Shown piece after piece: positions 35,682-44,643 of a stretch of 64,000 nucleotides of DNA. This DNA comes from Flavobacteriaceae bacterium. GTDB taxonomy: Bacteria > Bacteroidota > Bacteroidia > Flavobacteriales > Flavobacteriaceae. The notes beneath the pieces are model-generated. The model searched no databases. It was not told the DNA's origin and worked only from the letters and a program-made list of their open reading frames with translations. The translations under genes were made by a program, and so were the position numbers. Location: the NCBI GenBank assembly GCA_028280265.1, contig JANQMD010000049.1, positions 62,001-126,000 on the forward strand. The letters run 5' to 3'. Each line of letters starts with the position of its first letter. The stretch's first letter is position 1.

Positions 35682-37301
35682 ATGAAAAAAATTCTCCTTT
35701 TACTCGGAATTTCTATCAGTCTTATTTCTTGCCAGAAAGAAAAAGTCGACTTGATTGTAAGCAATGCAAACGTATATACTGTTGATGCAGATTTCCAAAA
35801 AGCAGAAGCTTTTGCCATTAAAGGCGGAAAATTTGTCGCAGTTGGCAGTAGCTCAGAGATCACTAAAAAATACATTTCTGATCAAGTGGTAGATGCCAAA
35901 GGACAGACCATCGTTCCAGGATTGATTGATGCACATTGTCATTTCTTTCGTTTTGGCTTGCAACAACAAAAGATAAGTTTGGAAGGTACCAAAAGTTATG
36001 ATGAAGTCTTACAAAAGATTTCAGCCTTTGTCGATGAAAAAGGAGTGGATTATGTCACAGGACGTGGTTGGGATCAAAACGATTGGGAGGTAAAGGAATT
36101 TCCAACAAAAGAGAAACTAGACAAATTATTCCCCAAGATTCCTGTTGCTGTTAGAAGAGTTGATGGGCATGCCCTATTGGTCAATGAAGCTGCTTTGAAT
36201 TATTCGGATCTATCGGAAACCAATTTCCCTAAGAGTGTTACTGGAGGCGAATTCATTACCAAAAACGGAAAGCTGACTGGCGTTTTGATCGATAAAGCAA
36301 TGGATTATATTAAAATGCCCAACACCTCAACCAAAGAAGCGATTGCGGGTTTGATGGACGCTCAGCAAATTAACTTTAGCTACGGATTAACGACTGTTGA
36401 TGATGCTGGTTTGGCAAGAAAAGAAATCGAATTGATCGACAGTTTGCAAAAAACGGGTGATTTAAAAATGCGTGTCTACGCCATGGTATCTGCCTCTCAA
36501 GAGAATTTGGATTACTATACCAAAAAGGGAATTTACAAAACAGATTATTTGAATGTCCGTTCTTTTAAAATTTATGGAGATGGTGCGCTAGGCTCTAGAG
36601 GCGCAGCCATGAAACATCCATATAGCGATAGAGCTGGACATTACGGGGCTTTGATTTTTTCTCCAGAAAGATATCAAGAAATGGCAGAACAGATTGCTGA
36701 ATCTGAATACCAAATGAACACACATGCCATTGGTGATTCTGCTAATTTTTGGATGCTAAAAACCTATCAAAATGTTTTAAAAGGGAAAACTGATCGCAGA
36801 TGGAGAATTGAACATGCTCAAATTATTGATGCGAAAGATTTTGCCTTGTTTGAAAATGTGATTCCCTCCATACAGCCTACGCATGCTACTTCGGATATGT
36901 ACTGGGCAGGAGATCGTGTTGGACCCGATAGAATAAAAGGAGGATATGCTTTTAAAAAATTATTAGACACCTATGGAAAGGTTGCTTTAGGAACTGATTA
37001 TCCTGTAGAAAAAGTGAATCCATTTTTAACCTTTTACGCGGCTGTGGTAAGAAAAGATTTAGAAGGTTATCCAGAGGGAGGTTACCAGATGGAAAATGCT
37101 TTGTCTAGAGAAGAAACCTTACGAGGCATGACCATTTGGGCGGCACATTCCAATTTTGAGGAAAACGAAAAAGGAAGTATTGAAGTAGGTAAGTTTGCCG
37201 ATTTTGTGATTTTGAGTCAGAATATTATGGAAGTAGCAGGTGATCAAATCCCAAAAACAAAAGCGATGTCTACTTATTTGAATGGTGAAAAAGTGTATTG
37301 A
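35682..37301 (+). CDS. Amidohydrolase family protein (YtcJ-like), lipoprotein
   Basis: 539 residues from ATG 35682, which gives a lipoprotein signal (MKKILLLLGISISLISCQ); an in-frame ATG at 35643 lies inside the DoxX gene. The metal-dependent hydrolase signatures are VPGLIDAHCHFFRFGL, the GDGALGSRGAAM loop, MNTHAIGDSAN, WRIEHAQII and LGTDYPVEKVNPF. This is the amidohydrolase-3 (N-substituted formamide deformylase/YtcJ) arrangement. The substrate is unknown. Last of three plus-strand genes with the M28 peptidase and DoxX protein. Confidence 0.87.
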   Translation: MKKILLLLGISISLISCQKEKVDLIVSNANVYTVDADFQKAEAFAIKGGKFVAVGSSSEITKKYISDQVVDAKGQTIVPGLIDAHCHFFRFGLQQQKISLEGTKSYDEVLQKISAFVDEKGVDYVTGRGWDQNDWEVKEFPTKEKLDKLFPKIPVAVRRVDGHALLVNEAALNYSDLSETNFPKSVTGGEFITKNGKLTGVLIDKAMDYIKMPNTSTKEAIAGLMDAQQINFSYGLTTVDDAGLARKEIELIDSLQKTGDLKMRVYAMVSASQENLDYYTKKGIYKTDYLNVRSFKIYGDGALGSRGAAMKHPYSDRAGHYGALIFSPERYQEMAEQIAESEYQMNTHAIGDSANFWMLKTYQNVLKGKTDRRWRIEHAQIIDAKDFALFENVIPSIQPTHATSDMYWAGDRVGPDRIKGGYAFKKLLDTYGKVALGTDYPVEKVNPFLTFYAAVVRKDLEGYPEGGYQMENALSREETLRGMTIWAAHSNFEENEKGSIEVGKFADFVILSQNIMEVAGDQIPKTKAMSTYLNGEKVY

Positions 37302-37338
37302 ATTTATTTTTAAGTTGCACTAAAAAGGAAAAAAGAAA

Positions 37339-38253
37339 ATGAATAACATATTAAATCAGGAAGTTTTATATGCCAGGATTACACCTTTTTTTCTTATTGT
37401 AATTCTTATTGAAATTGGATTTAGCTACTACAATAAGAAAAAAAATTACGATGTAAAAGACACTTTAACTAACGTATATTTTGCTTTAATAAACATTAGC
37501 TTGGACATATTAATGAAAGTGATTTCGTTTTTTATTCTAGGATTTTGTTTCCAATATAAAATTTTTGCTTGGGATAGTTATGGTGTTTGGTATTGGGTTT
37601 TTGCTTTTGTTTTTCAAGATTTCCTTTACTATATTCATCATTATGTAGATCATCATTCTCGATTTTTTTGGGCGGTTCATGTAACACATCATAATTCAAA
37701 ATATTTTAATATTTCAACTGGTTTTAGATCTCCTGTTTTACAACCATTGTATCGTTATTTCTTTTTCTTACCATTAGCATTTTGCGGTGTCGAACCATTG
37801 CATATCATTTTTGCTTATGCTGTGAATCAAAGTTATGGTGCATTGTGTCACACAAATTTTATTAAAAGTAACTTGGGCTGGTGGGGAAAGATTTTTGTAA
37901 CACCTTCTCATCATAGAGTACATCACGCTTCTAATACTAAATATTTAGATAAAAACTTAGGTATGGTTTTAATTATTTGGGATAAAATCTTTAGAACTTT
38001 TCAGCATGAAGAAGAAGAAATTAAGTACGAAAGAATTCAATATGGTCTCAGAAAAGAATTGGATAACAAAGGACCTATTGACATTATTTTCCACGAATGG
38101 AAAGCTATTTTTAAAGACTTTTTTATCAACAAAAAACACTTATCATTACAAACAAGATTAAAGTATGTTTTTAACCCTCCGGGATGGAGTCATGATGGTA
38201 GTACAAAAACAAGCAAACAACTTCAAAAAGAATTGAAAGCAGGTTCCTTTTAA
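37339..38253 (+). CDS. Sterol desaturase/fatty acid hydroxylase family membrane protein
   Basis: 304 residues with four or five membrane helices. The di-iron histidine clusters of the superfamily are present: FLYYIHHYVDHHSRFFWAVH (HxxxHH type), VTHHNSKYFN and SHHRVHHASN. Members hydroxylate or desaturate lipids in the cytoplasmic membrane using oxygen; the lipid cannot be predicted, but sphingolipid, carotenoid or ornithine-lipid substrates are possible in this phylum. Downstream lies a 283-base stretch holding a trpA remnant. Confidence 0.85.
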   Translation: MNNILNQEVLYARITPFFLIVILIEIGFSYYNKKKNYDVKDTLTNVYFALINISLDILMKVISFFILGFCFQYKIFAWDSYGVWYWVFAFVFQDFLYYIHHYVDHHSRFFWAVHVTHHNSKYFNISTGFRSPVLQPLYRYFFFLPLAFCGVEPLHIIFAYAVNQSYGALCHTNFIKSNLGWWGKIFVTPSHHRVHHASNTKYLDKNLGMVLIIWDKIFRTFQHEEEEIKYERIQYGLRKELDNKGPIDIIFHEWKAIFKDFFINKKHLSLQTRLKYVFNPPGWSHDGSTKTSKQLQKELKAGSF

Positions 38254-38361
38254 CTTCTAAAATTTCTTTTCAATTTAGTTTTTCAGGTTTAGTATTAGTA
38301 AGTAGCAAGTCTAACTTAGCAGTTTTTTTTGATGTCTTGAGCTATATCTTCTGTAATTATT

Positions 38362-38470
38362 ATGAATAAAACAAAGAGATATAAGAATCAATTTTTGAAT
38401 TCGCTCTTCGGAAGTTAAAAGCATAATCAGAAACACATTATTGATTCCATTTTTCAAATAAGGCCTTGTA
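38362..38470 (-). pseudogene. Decayed fragment of a second trpA
   Basis: On the minus strand this stretch reads GINNVFLI, then ML in place of TP, then LTSEERI, aligned with trpA residues in GINNVFLITPLTSEERIRKIDS. The DNA is clearly homologous to about 42030-42145 (long shared runs such as GAATTCGCTCTTCGGA). One base is deleted next to the GAATTC, so the KIDSY part continues in another frame and soon stops. Similarity fades on both sides. It is a non-functional relic of a trpA-like sequence in the same orientation as the intact gene. Confidence 0.8.
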
Positions 38471-38492
38471 AAAATCTTTAACACATAAAAAA

Positions 38493-38512
38493 GCCGAAGA
38501 ACAATCTTCGAC
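38493..38512 (-). terminator. Intrinsic terminator of the tricorn-like protease gene
   Basis: On the minus strand GTCGAAGA and TCTTCGGC pair around a 4-nt loop and are followed by TTTTTT. It lies 25 bases after the protease stop codon. Confidence 0.7.
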
Positions 38513-38536
38513 TTTTCATTTATAACTAAGTTGATT

Positions 38537-41500
38537 TTATTTCACTTCATCCAATAAAACTTCCACAGCTTTTTTCAATTGATCGTCTTCTCCTCTTGTC
38601 GTCCATCCTGGAGCATTCTTTACTAGAAAATCGGGAACGGCTGGAGATTCATTTTCCATGTTTTTACCTGTTTTAGAAACGTACCATGCTCTGAATGGCA
38701 TACGTACAAAACCTCTCGACAATCCATAACCTCCGGTAGAAATTACAGCTCCAAAAGTAGGTTGTCCTACAAGTTTTCCAAGTCCTAAATTCTTGTAAGC
38801 ATGAGAGAAAATCTCAGCATTGGAATAACTATTCTCATTACATAATGCTATACTAGGTTTCGTATTTACCGAAAGAATTGCACGCTCGTTGAATGGATAA
38901 TTTTTGGTGAACTTCTTATTCTCTTTTTTCAAATTCTTAGCGGCTCCTCTAGGAATGGTATAGGCATGTTGATAGACATTTAAAACAGCCATCAAACGAT
39001 CGGTAGTCCATCCTCCACCATTGTAACGAACATCAATAACAATTCCTTTTTTCCCATAACCACTTGCTTTTAATTCGCGTTCGAAACGCTCAAAGCTTGG
39101 AGCATTCATTCCTTGAATATGAATGTATCCTAATTGCCCATTTGAAAATTTATCTACCAACTTTTTCCTTGATTCTACCCAAGCTTGATATTGCAATCCT
39201 CTTAAGCTTCTGGAAGTTCTCGCTACCACTTCTTTCCCGTTTGCTAAAGTTAGTAATACTTCGTCGCCAACTGTATTTTTAAACAAGCTAAAGAAGTTTG
39301 TATTTGAATCTACTTTTTGGTTGTTGACAGCCGTAATCACATCACCAATTTTTAAATCGACTTTTGATTTGTTAGCAGATGAGTTTTCAAGCACATAAAT
39401 AACCTCTGCTCCTTTAGAGATATTTTTCACCTCAAGACCTAAAAGTCCCACATTATCGCTGTTTCTTCTTTCTGGAGTTCCTGCACGATACCCCATATGG
39501 CTCGCATTTAACTGCCCTAACAATGTATTGAATACAAAGGAATAGTCTTGTGCTGTACTCGCTTTCATAGCTAAAGGCTTGTACTTTTTAATCAACTTTT
39601 TCCAATCATATCCATGGAAATTTGGATCGTAGAAGCCCATGCTCAACACCCGAGTTCCCTCCTCATATATTTGCTCATTCATCGCTCTAAAATCTTGAGT
39701 ATATTTCGCAGAATGAGGTAAGGAAGTTACTCGATCAGACTTTGGGTTTAATTCTTTCAACCTTCCTCTAGAGATAAAATAAAACTTCCCATTGATCTCA
39801 GCAAAACCACCAATATTAGCAGTTCCTTTGATTTCTTTGGGAGTTCCTCCATCAATTTTCACTTTGTAAAAACTTCTTCTGTTTGTAGCTGGATTTGTAG
39901 CTGAGTAGTAAATCGATTTGTTATCTGGACTAAATACACCTCCAAATTCATCATCCGGCAAACGAGTCAAACGAACCAAGCGATCATAGATTCGATCTTT
40001 ATCAATCTTTACCGTAACTTCTTTTTTCTTTCCTTTTCCTTTGCTTTTTTTAGCTGATTTAGGTGTGTAATAATCCCCATCTTCACGATCAGTCCTTGTT
40101 CTTTCCCAATCCTCTTTTTGCAACCAAACCATCCAAACATCATAATCAATTCCTCCACGGTTTCCACTTCTGTTTGATGCAAAAGAAAGCATCTTACCAT
40201 CTGGGCTCCAACTTGGTGAGAAATCACTTCTTGGATGCATCGATACATTGATTTTCTCTTGAGGGTTTGCAACAGACTGAATAAATATTTCACTATCGAA
40301 ATCAAGATCTTGCTGAGAGTAGGCCAAATACTTACTATCTGGACTCCAAGCCACTCCAGATGGGGCTGCCCAGCCTTCAGAGAACGCTTTGATATTGGTG
40401 ATTTTCCCATCTTTATAATCAGCTACCATTAAATTTCCTCGACCTACTTGGTAAGTCACTTTTTTATGATCAGGTGAAACCAATAAATTATAGACATCCT
40501 CATCACTCTTTGTGAGTTTATTTGTTTCTATACTTAGGCTTCTTTCCAAACCTACCAATGTGTCTTTTGATTTGGATACATAAATTTCGTTATGCCCATC
40601 TCGATCAGAGATAAACAATACTTCTTTATCGCTAATCCATTGTGGTCCTCTATCTCTAAAAGGGTGATTACTTACATTGTTAGAACGTTTTTTCTCCTTG
40701 TTATTCAGCTTTACAAAAATTTCACCTTGAATTTCCATCGCAGCCAGCTTTCCATTTGGAGAAATATCAAAAGAAGAGATATCTCCAGTAGTTGTAGTCG
40801 TTTTGTCTTGTTCGAAACGATAATCTGTAGACAAGTTCATAGGAAGTTTCTTTGAAGAATTTCCTTTCATGTGGTATACATTAAACAATGTTGAATACAC
40901 AATGTCTCCATTGTTGCTTACCGTATAAGAAACCACTCCATTTGTTCTTTGATTGGTTATCTTTTTCGGGCTTCCTTGCGCAGAACCATCTGATGCGATG
41001 GTTTGTTTGTAAATGTTATAACGTCCGCTTTCGGCCCCAATGTAATACAAATTTCCTGCTGCATCCCATAATGGACTGTGGTCATTTTTTGGAGTGTCAG
41101 TAATCTGAAGATACTTTTTTGTTTGTATGTTGTATATCCAGATATCTCGTTGTGCAGAACCTGTGTAATCCTCACGAGAAATTCGACAAGCTCCTTTTAC
41201 ATAGGCGATAAATTTTCCATTAGGTGAAGCTGTTGCCATGGAACCTAAAGCCGTGATCGTTTTCTCAGGTGTTCCTCCATTCGCATTTACATGATAGGTT
41301 TCTGCATCCCACTGAGGCCCTTTAGTAACACGACTTGTTGTAAACAATATATTGTTGTCTTTGGTCCAATCGTAGGGAGTATCTCCCGTTGGATAGTAGG
41401 TGATTTGGTTGGGAACCCCGCCCTCTTTAGAAACTACAAATACGTTATTAGCCCCTTTTCTATTGGAGGCAAAAGCCAATTGAGTCCCCTTGGTATTCCA

Positions 41501-41704
41501 CACAGGATTGCTCTCATAAGCTTCATGTACCGTTAAACGTTTTGTTTGTTTTGTATTTAAATTATAGGTCCAAATATCTCCTTGATAAGAGAATGCTAAT
41601 TCTGAAGCATCTGGACTTAGACTAGGTGTTCGTATAAGGGATGTTTGTGCAACTACAAGTCCACTAACTAAAAACGCTAGTAACATTAGGTGTTTTTTTG
41701 ACAT
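38537..41704 (-). CDS. Tricorn protease homologue (S41 peptidase with beta-propeller and PDZ domains)
   Basis: 1055 residues with a signal peptide (LMLLAFLVSGLVVAQ). The N-terminal two thirds hold repeated WD40/PD40-like blades (SPDASELAFSYQGDIW, SPDSKYLAYSQQD, SPDGKMLSFASNRSG). A C1/S41-N helical part follows, then a PDZ domain (VGLLGLEVKNISKGAEVIYV to KIGDVITAVNNQKV) and an S41 tail-specific protease domain with GYIHIQGM, GIVIDVRYNGGG and the serine in NSYSNAEIFSHAY. It is predicted to degrade peptides in the periplasm. Single gene with its own terminator. Confidence 0.9.
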   Translation of the reverse strand: MSKKHLMLLAFLVSGLVVAQTSLIRTPSLSPDASELAFSYQGDIWTYNLNTKQTKRLTVHEAYESNPVWNTKGTQLAFASNRKGANNVFVVSKEGGVPNQITYYPTGDTPYDWTKDNNILFTTSRVTKGPQWDAETYHVNANGGTPEKTITALGSMATASPNGKFIAYVKGACRISREDYTGSAQRDIWIYNIQTKKYLQITDTPKNDHSPLWDAAGNLYYIGAESGRYNIYKQTIASDGSAQGSPKKITNQRTNGVVSYTVSNNGDIVYSTLFNVYHMKGNSSKKLPMNLSTDYRFEQDKTTTTTGDISSFDISPNGKLAAMEIQGEIFVKLNNKEKKRSNNVSNHPFRDRGPQWISDKEVLFISDRDGHNEIYVSKSKDTLVGLERSLSIETNKLTKSDEDVYNLLVSPDHKKVTYQVGRGNLMVADYKDGKITNIKAFSEGWAAPSGVAWSPDSKYLAYSQQDLDFDSEIFIQSVANPQEKINVSMHPRSDFSPSWSPDGKMLSFASNRSGNRGGIDYDVWMVWLQKEDWERTRTDREDGDYYTPKSAKKSKGKGKKKEVTVKIDKDRIYDRLVRLTRLPDDEFGGVFSPDNKSIYYSATNPATNRRSFYKVKIDGGTPKEIKGTANIGGFAEINGKFYFISRGRLKELNPKSDRVTSLPHSAKYTQDFRAMNEQIYEEGTRVLSMGFYDPNFHGYDWKKLIKKYKPLAMKASTAQDYSFVFNTLLGQLNASHMGYRAGTPERRNSDNVGLLGLEVKNISKGAEVIYVLENSSANKSKVDLKIGDVITAVNNQKVDSNTNFFSLFKNTVGDEVLLTLANGKEVVARTSRSLRGLQYQAWVESRKKLVDKFSNGQLGYIHIQGMNAPSFERFERELKASGYGKKGIVIDVRYNGGGWTTDRLMAVLNVYQHAYTIPRGAAKNLKKENKKFTKNYPFNERAILSVNTKPSIALCNENSYSNAEIFSHAYKNLGLGKLVGQPTFGAVISTGGYGLSRGFVRMPFRAWYVSKTGKNMENESPAVPDFLVKNAPGWTTRGEDDQLKKAVEVLLDEVK

Positions 41705-41785
41705 GGTTATTTGATTTTAAAAAGTCCATCAAGTTAGAACTTTATATCCTCAAATACACCTTTTTAAGACTTTCTTAACAGGTCT

Positions 41786-42556
41786 TTAAGAGTCTAAAAC
41801 AGATTGTACAAATTGAGAGGATTTTTCAACACCATTTTCTTCTAAAAACTTGATAAAGGCAGATCCAATAATGGCACCATTCCCATATTCACAAGCTTTG
41901 GAAAATGTTTTGTAATCTGAGATTCCAAAACCAATAATGAGCTTGCTTTTTAAGTTCATGGCTTTGATACGCTCAAAATAATCGATCTGCTGTTGTGAAA
42001 TCTCTCCTTTTGCTCCAGTAATAGAGCTTGAAGCAACCATGTAGATGAAACTCTGAGTATAGGAATCAATTTTTCGAATTCGCTCTTCGGATGTCAGTGG
42101 CGTGATTAAAAACACGTTATTGATGCCATATTTTTTAAATAAATCTTGATAGTGATTTTCGTATTCGACCATCGGAAGGTCAGGGAGAATAACTGTATCG
42201 ATGCCGCAATCAACCAATTTCTGGCAAAATTTATCTTCGCCATATTTGAGTATCTGATTCAAATAGCCCATCAACACCAAAGGAGTTGAATTACTCTCTT
42301 TGATTTCCATCAATTGATCAAAAATAATATCTAGATTGATGCCATTTTTTAGCGCTTTCTGGCTACTTTCTTGAATGGTAGGGCCATCTGCTAATGGATC
42401 TGAATAGGGCAAACCCACTTCAATAAAATCGACTCCAGCAGCACCTAACTCTTGGATTACTTTTGTTGTGTCGTTCAATTCTGGGAAGCCTGAAGTAAAG
42501 TAAATGGATAAGATGTTTTTATCTTTGTTCTGAAATATGTTTTGTATGCTGTTCAT
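41786..42556 (-). CDS. trpA: Tryptophan synthase alpha subunit
   Basis: 256 residues. Converts indole-3-glycerol phosphate to indole and glyceraldehyde 3-phosphate, passing indole to TrpB. Signatures: YFTSGFPELNDT, catalytic Glu in FIEVGLPYSDPLADGPTIQ, catalytic Asp in LPDLPMVEY, and the phosphate loops ASSSITGAKGE and IGFGISDYKT. The length is slightly short of 268 but complete. Last gene of the trp operon, separated from trpB by a degenerate GIY-YIG gene and palindromic repeats, so its expression may depend on read-through of about 430 bases. Confidence 0.96.
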   Translation of the reverse strand: MNSIQNIFQNKDKNILSIYFTSGFPELNDTTKVIQELGAAGVDFIEVGLPYSDPLADGPTIQESSQKALKNGINLDIIFDQLMEIKESNSTPLVLMGYLNQILKYGEDKFCQKLVDCGIDTVILPDLPMVEYENHYQDLFKKYGINNVFLITPLTSEERIRKIDSYTQSFIYMVASSSITGAKGEISQQQIDYFERIKAMNLKSKLIIGFGISDYKTFSKACEYGNGAIIGSAFIKFLEENGVEKSSQFVQSVLDS

Positions 42557-42563
42557 CGCTTCT

Positions 42564-42591
42564 TTGTCATTCCTGCGAAGGCAGGAATCTA
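42564..42591 (+). repeat. Palindromic repeat, family A, copy 1 (left end of GIY-YIG unit)
   Basis: 28 bases with the core ATTCCTGCGAAGGCAGGAAT (8-bp stem, GAAG loop), preceded by TTGTC and followed by CTA. The exact inverted copy lies at 42909-42936; a near copy is at 45330-45355. Located 8 bases before the trpA start codon on the minus strand, immediately after the GIY-YIG stop. Confidence 0.85.
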
Positions 42592-42592
42592 T

Positions 42593-42895
42593 TTAATTAT
42601 CCCAATTAAATGTTAAGTCATTCCAATCAGGATTTTCTTCTGTTATTAAATTAATTTTCCATTCTCTTTTCCATTTCTTCAATCTTTTTTCTCTTAAGAT
42701 CGCATCTTTAACTTGAGGATATATTTCAAAATAAATCAATTTAGAGAGATTGTATTTTTTAGAAAACCCCTCAATCAATTTATTTTTGTGCTCGAACATT
42801 CTTCTCTCTAAGTTATTTGTCATTCCTACCTACAAAACGCCATCTTTTTTGTTTGTAATTATATATACATAATACTGATGAATTGTTTTATACAC
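42593..42895 (-). pseudogene. GIY-YIG nuclease domain gene interrupted by an amber codon
   Basis: The frame from GTG 42895 reads HQYYVYIITNKKDGVL, then TAG at 42830-42832, then VGMTNNLERRMFEHKNKLI and on to the stop at 42593. In the UPF0213-type GIY-YIG family the stop falls on the tyrosine of the second motif (L-Y-V-G), so it is a nonsense change in an essential position. The remaining 76-residue frame from ATG 42823 lacks the catalytic GIY half. The gene sits alone between two inverted 28-bp palindromes inside the trp operon, which suggests arrival as a small mobile unit. Confidence 0.82.
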
Positions 42896-42908
42896 TCCTT
42901 TTTCTAAT

Positions 42909-42936
42909 TAGATTCCTGCCTTCGCAGGAATGACAA
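42909..42936 (-). repeat. Palindromic repeat, family A, copy 2 (right end of GIY-YIG unit)
   Basis: Exact reverse complement of 42564-42591 over 28 bases (core ATTCCTGCCTTCGCAGGAAT). Together the pair encloses a 373-bp segment whose only gene is the GIY-YIG remnant. About 25 bases further on, GTCATCTCACATGAGAATGAC (42961-42981 region) forms another small GTCAT/ATGAC palindrome before the trpB stop. Confidence 0.85.
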
Positions 42937-42988
42937 TTTTTAAACTTATTCTTTTTCAAAGTCATCTCACATGAGAATGACATTTTTT

Positions 42989-44173
42989 TTATTCTTCTAA
43001 ATGTTTGATAAATGTTTCTAAATCTTTGTCTCCTCTGCCCGACAAATTAATGACAACCACCTGGTCTTTATCAAAGACTAATTTTGGAAGAACAGCCAGA
43101 GCATGAGCTGTTTCCAAAGCTGGAATGATACCTTCAATCTTTGTTAGTTCATACGCTGCAGTCAGTGCTTCTTTATCTGTTGCATTCATAAACTTTGCAC
43201 GCCCACTTTCAAATAGAAAAGCATGCAAGGGTCCAACTCCAGGGTAATCCAATCCTGCTGAAATGGAATACGGTTCCACAATCTGCCCATATTCATCTTG
43301 CATCAAAATCGTCTTACTTCCGTGAATAATCCCTACTTCTCCCAACTGAGAAGTGGCTGCACTTTCTCCTGAATTCACACCCAAACCTGCAGCTTCTACC
43401 GCAATCAACTCCACCTCTTCATCATCCATATAGTGATAAAAAGCACCCGCTGCATTGCTTCCACCACCCACACATGCAATAATAGTATCTGGGTTCTCTT
43501 TTCCTGTTTTTTCTTTTAACTGCCATTTCATTTCTTCTGAAATGACCGCTTGTAAACGAGCTACCATATCGGGATGAGGATGCGGACCTACTACAGAACC
43601 AATCAAATAAAAAGTATGTGGATTCTGAATCCAATATCGAATTGCTTCGTTGGTTGCATCTTTCAAGGTTTTGCTACCACTTGTCGCTGGAACTACTTTT
43701 GCTCCTAACATCTTCATACGAGCCACATTGGGAGCTTGTCGTTTGATATCCGTTTCTCCCATAAAAACTGTACAATTCAGCCCCATCAGTGCACACACTG
43801 TAGCAGTTGCTACTCCGTGTTGTCCAGCACCTGTTTCTGCTATGATCTGTGTTTTTCCCAATTTTTTGGCAATCAAAATCTGACCAATGGTATTGTTGAC
43901 TTTGTGTGCCCCTGTGTGATTCAAATCCTCACGTTTCAAATAAATATGCGCTCCATATTTTGAAGACAATCTCTTAGCATAATACAAGGGACTGGGTCTC
44001 CCCACATAGTCTTTTAATAGACTCTTGTATTCTTTTTGAAACTCGTCCGATTCGATAATTTGAATGTAATTATCTTCAATCTCTTTTACATTGGGATATA
44101 GCAACTCGGGAATGTAAGCGCCTCCAAATTGCCCAAAATATCCGTACTCGTCGGGTTGAAATTTTGATTTCAT
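42989..44173 (-). CDS. trpB: Tryptophan synthase beta subunit
   Basis: 394 residues. PLP-dependent condensation of indole with serine. Signatures: [13 protein letters not shown], the PLP lysine in [43 protein letters not shown] and the C-terminal NLSGRGDKD. Typical TrpB1 length. Its ATG overlaps the stop of the upstream unknown gene by four bases (ATGA arrangement), so the two are translationally coupled. Three small palindromes and the GIY-YIG remnant separate it from trpA. Confidence 0.97.
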   Translation of the reverse strand: MKSKFQPDEYGYFGQFGGAYIPELLYPNVKEIEDNYIQIIESDEFQKEYKSLLKDYVGRPSPLYYAKRLSSKYGAHIYLKREDLNHTGAHKVNNTIGQILIAKKLGKTQIIAETGAGQHGVATATVCALMGLNCTVFMGETDIKRQAPNVARMKMLGAKVVPATSGSKTLKDATNEAIRYWIQNPHTFYLIGSVVGPHPHPDMVARLQAVISEEMKWQLKEKTGKENPDTIIACVGGGSNAAGAFYHYMDDEEVELIAVEAAGLGVNSGESAATSQLGEVGIIHGSKTILMQDEYGQIVEPYSISAGLDYPGVGPLHAFLFESGRAKFMNATDKEALTAAYELTKIEGIIPALETAHALAVLPKLVFDKDQVVVINLSGRGDKDLETFIKHLEE

Positions 44174-44643
44174 TTTGTTTTTTTTATTTCTTGCCGTATT
44201 ATTTCTTTTCCTTCAATTAGAGCTTCTTTAATAAATTCTTGTTCTTTATCAGTAAAAAAAGCTATTTCTTTTTTCCAGATTACATCATCACATAGTTTAT
44301 TATAAACATCATTCCTTATTTGTCCATGAATATCTCCTAAGAATGAAATATTTACAGAGATAGCTATATCTGTAAACAAATTCCATAAGTTCAAAACCTC
44401 TTCAATATCATTATCCGTAGACTTATCCAAATCATAAAATGAAATCTCTTCCTCAAGATTTAGCCGTAACAACTGGCTTTTAGAGAAATTAATGAGCTCA
44501 TCTAAGGAATTAAATATCTCTAACTCGTCATCGCTACTAATTATACGATCCTCATTTTCTGAAGAATACCAAATAAGAAAGAAATCTCTCTTATCCATTC
44601 TAAGTTTTACAGGATAGTATTCTATTTCCTTATAAGTAGACAT
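44170..44643 (-). CDS. Unknown protein embedded in the trp operon
   Basis: 157 residues, soluble and acidic in the middle ([36 protein letters not shown]), ending in a lysine-rich helix. It starts immediately after trpF (adjacent bases) and overlaps trpB by four, so it is expressed with the operon. No conserved catalytic motif is recognised and it is not part of the usual trp set. The style (small acidic protein with aromatic residues) recalls immunity or orphan proteins, but this is only an impression. It is probably an acquired gene. Confidence 0.65.
   Translation of the reverse strand: MSTYKEIEYYPVKLRMDKRDFFLIWYSSENEDRIISSDDELEIFNSLDELINFSKSQLLRLNLEEEISFYDLDKSTDNDIEEVLNLWNLFTDIAISVNISFLGDIHGQIRNDVYNKLCDDVIWKKEIAFFTDKEQEFIKEALIEGKEIIRQEIKKTK

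Noticed and set aside
42593..42823. Short GIY-YIG frame as a functional gene
   Set aside because: It lacks the first half of the catalytic domain, which is present upstream in frame behind an amber codon, so a pseudogene is the better description.
42564..42936. Insertion sequence with transposase
   Set aside because: The enclosed gene is a GIY-YIG nuclease, not a transposase, and no target duplication could be defined.
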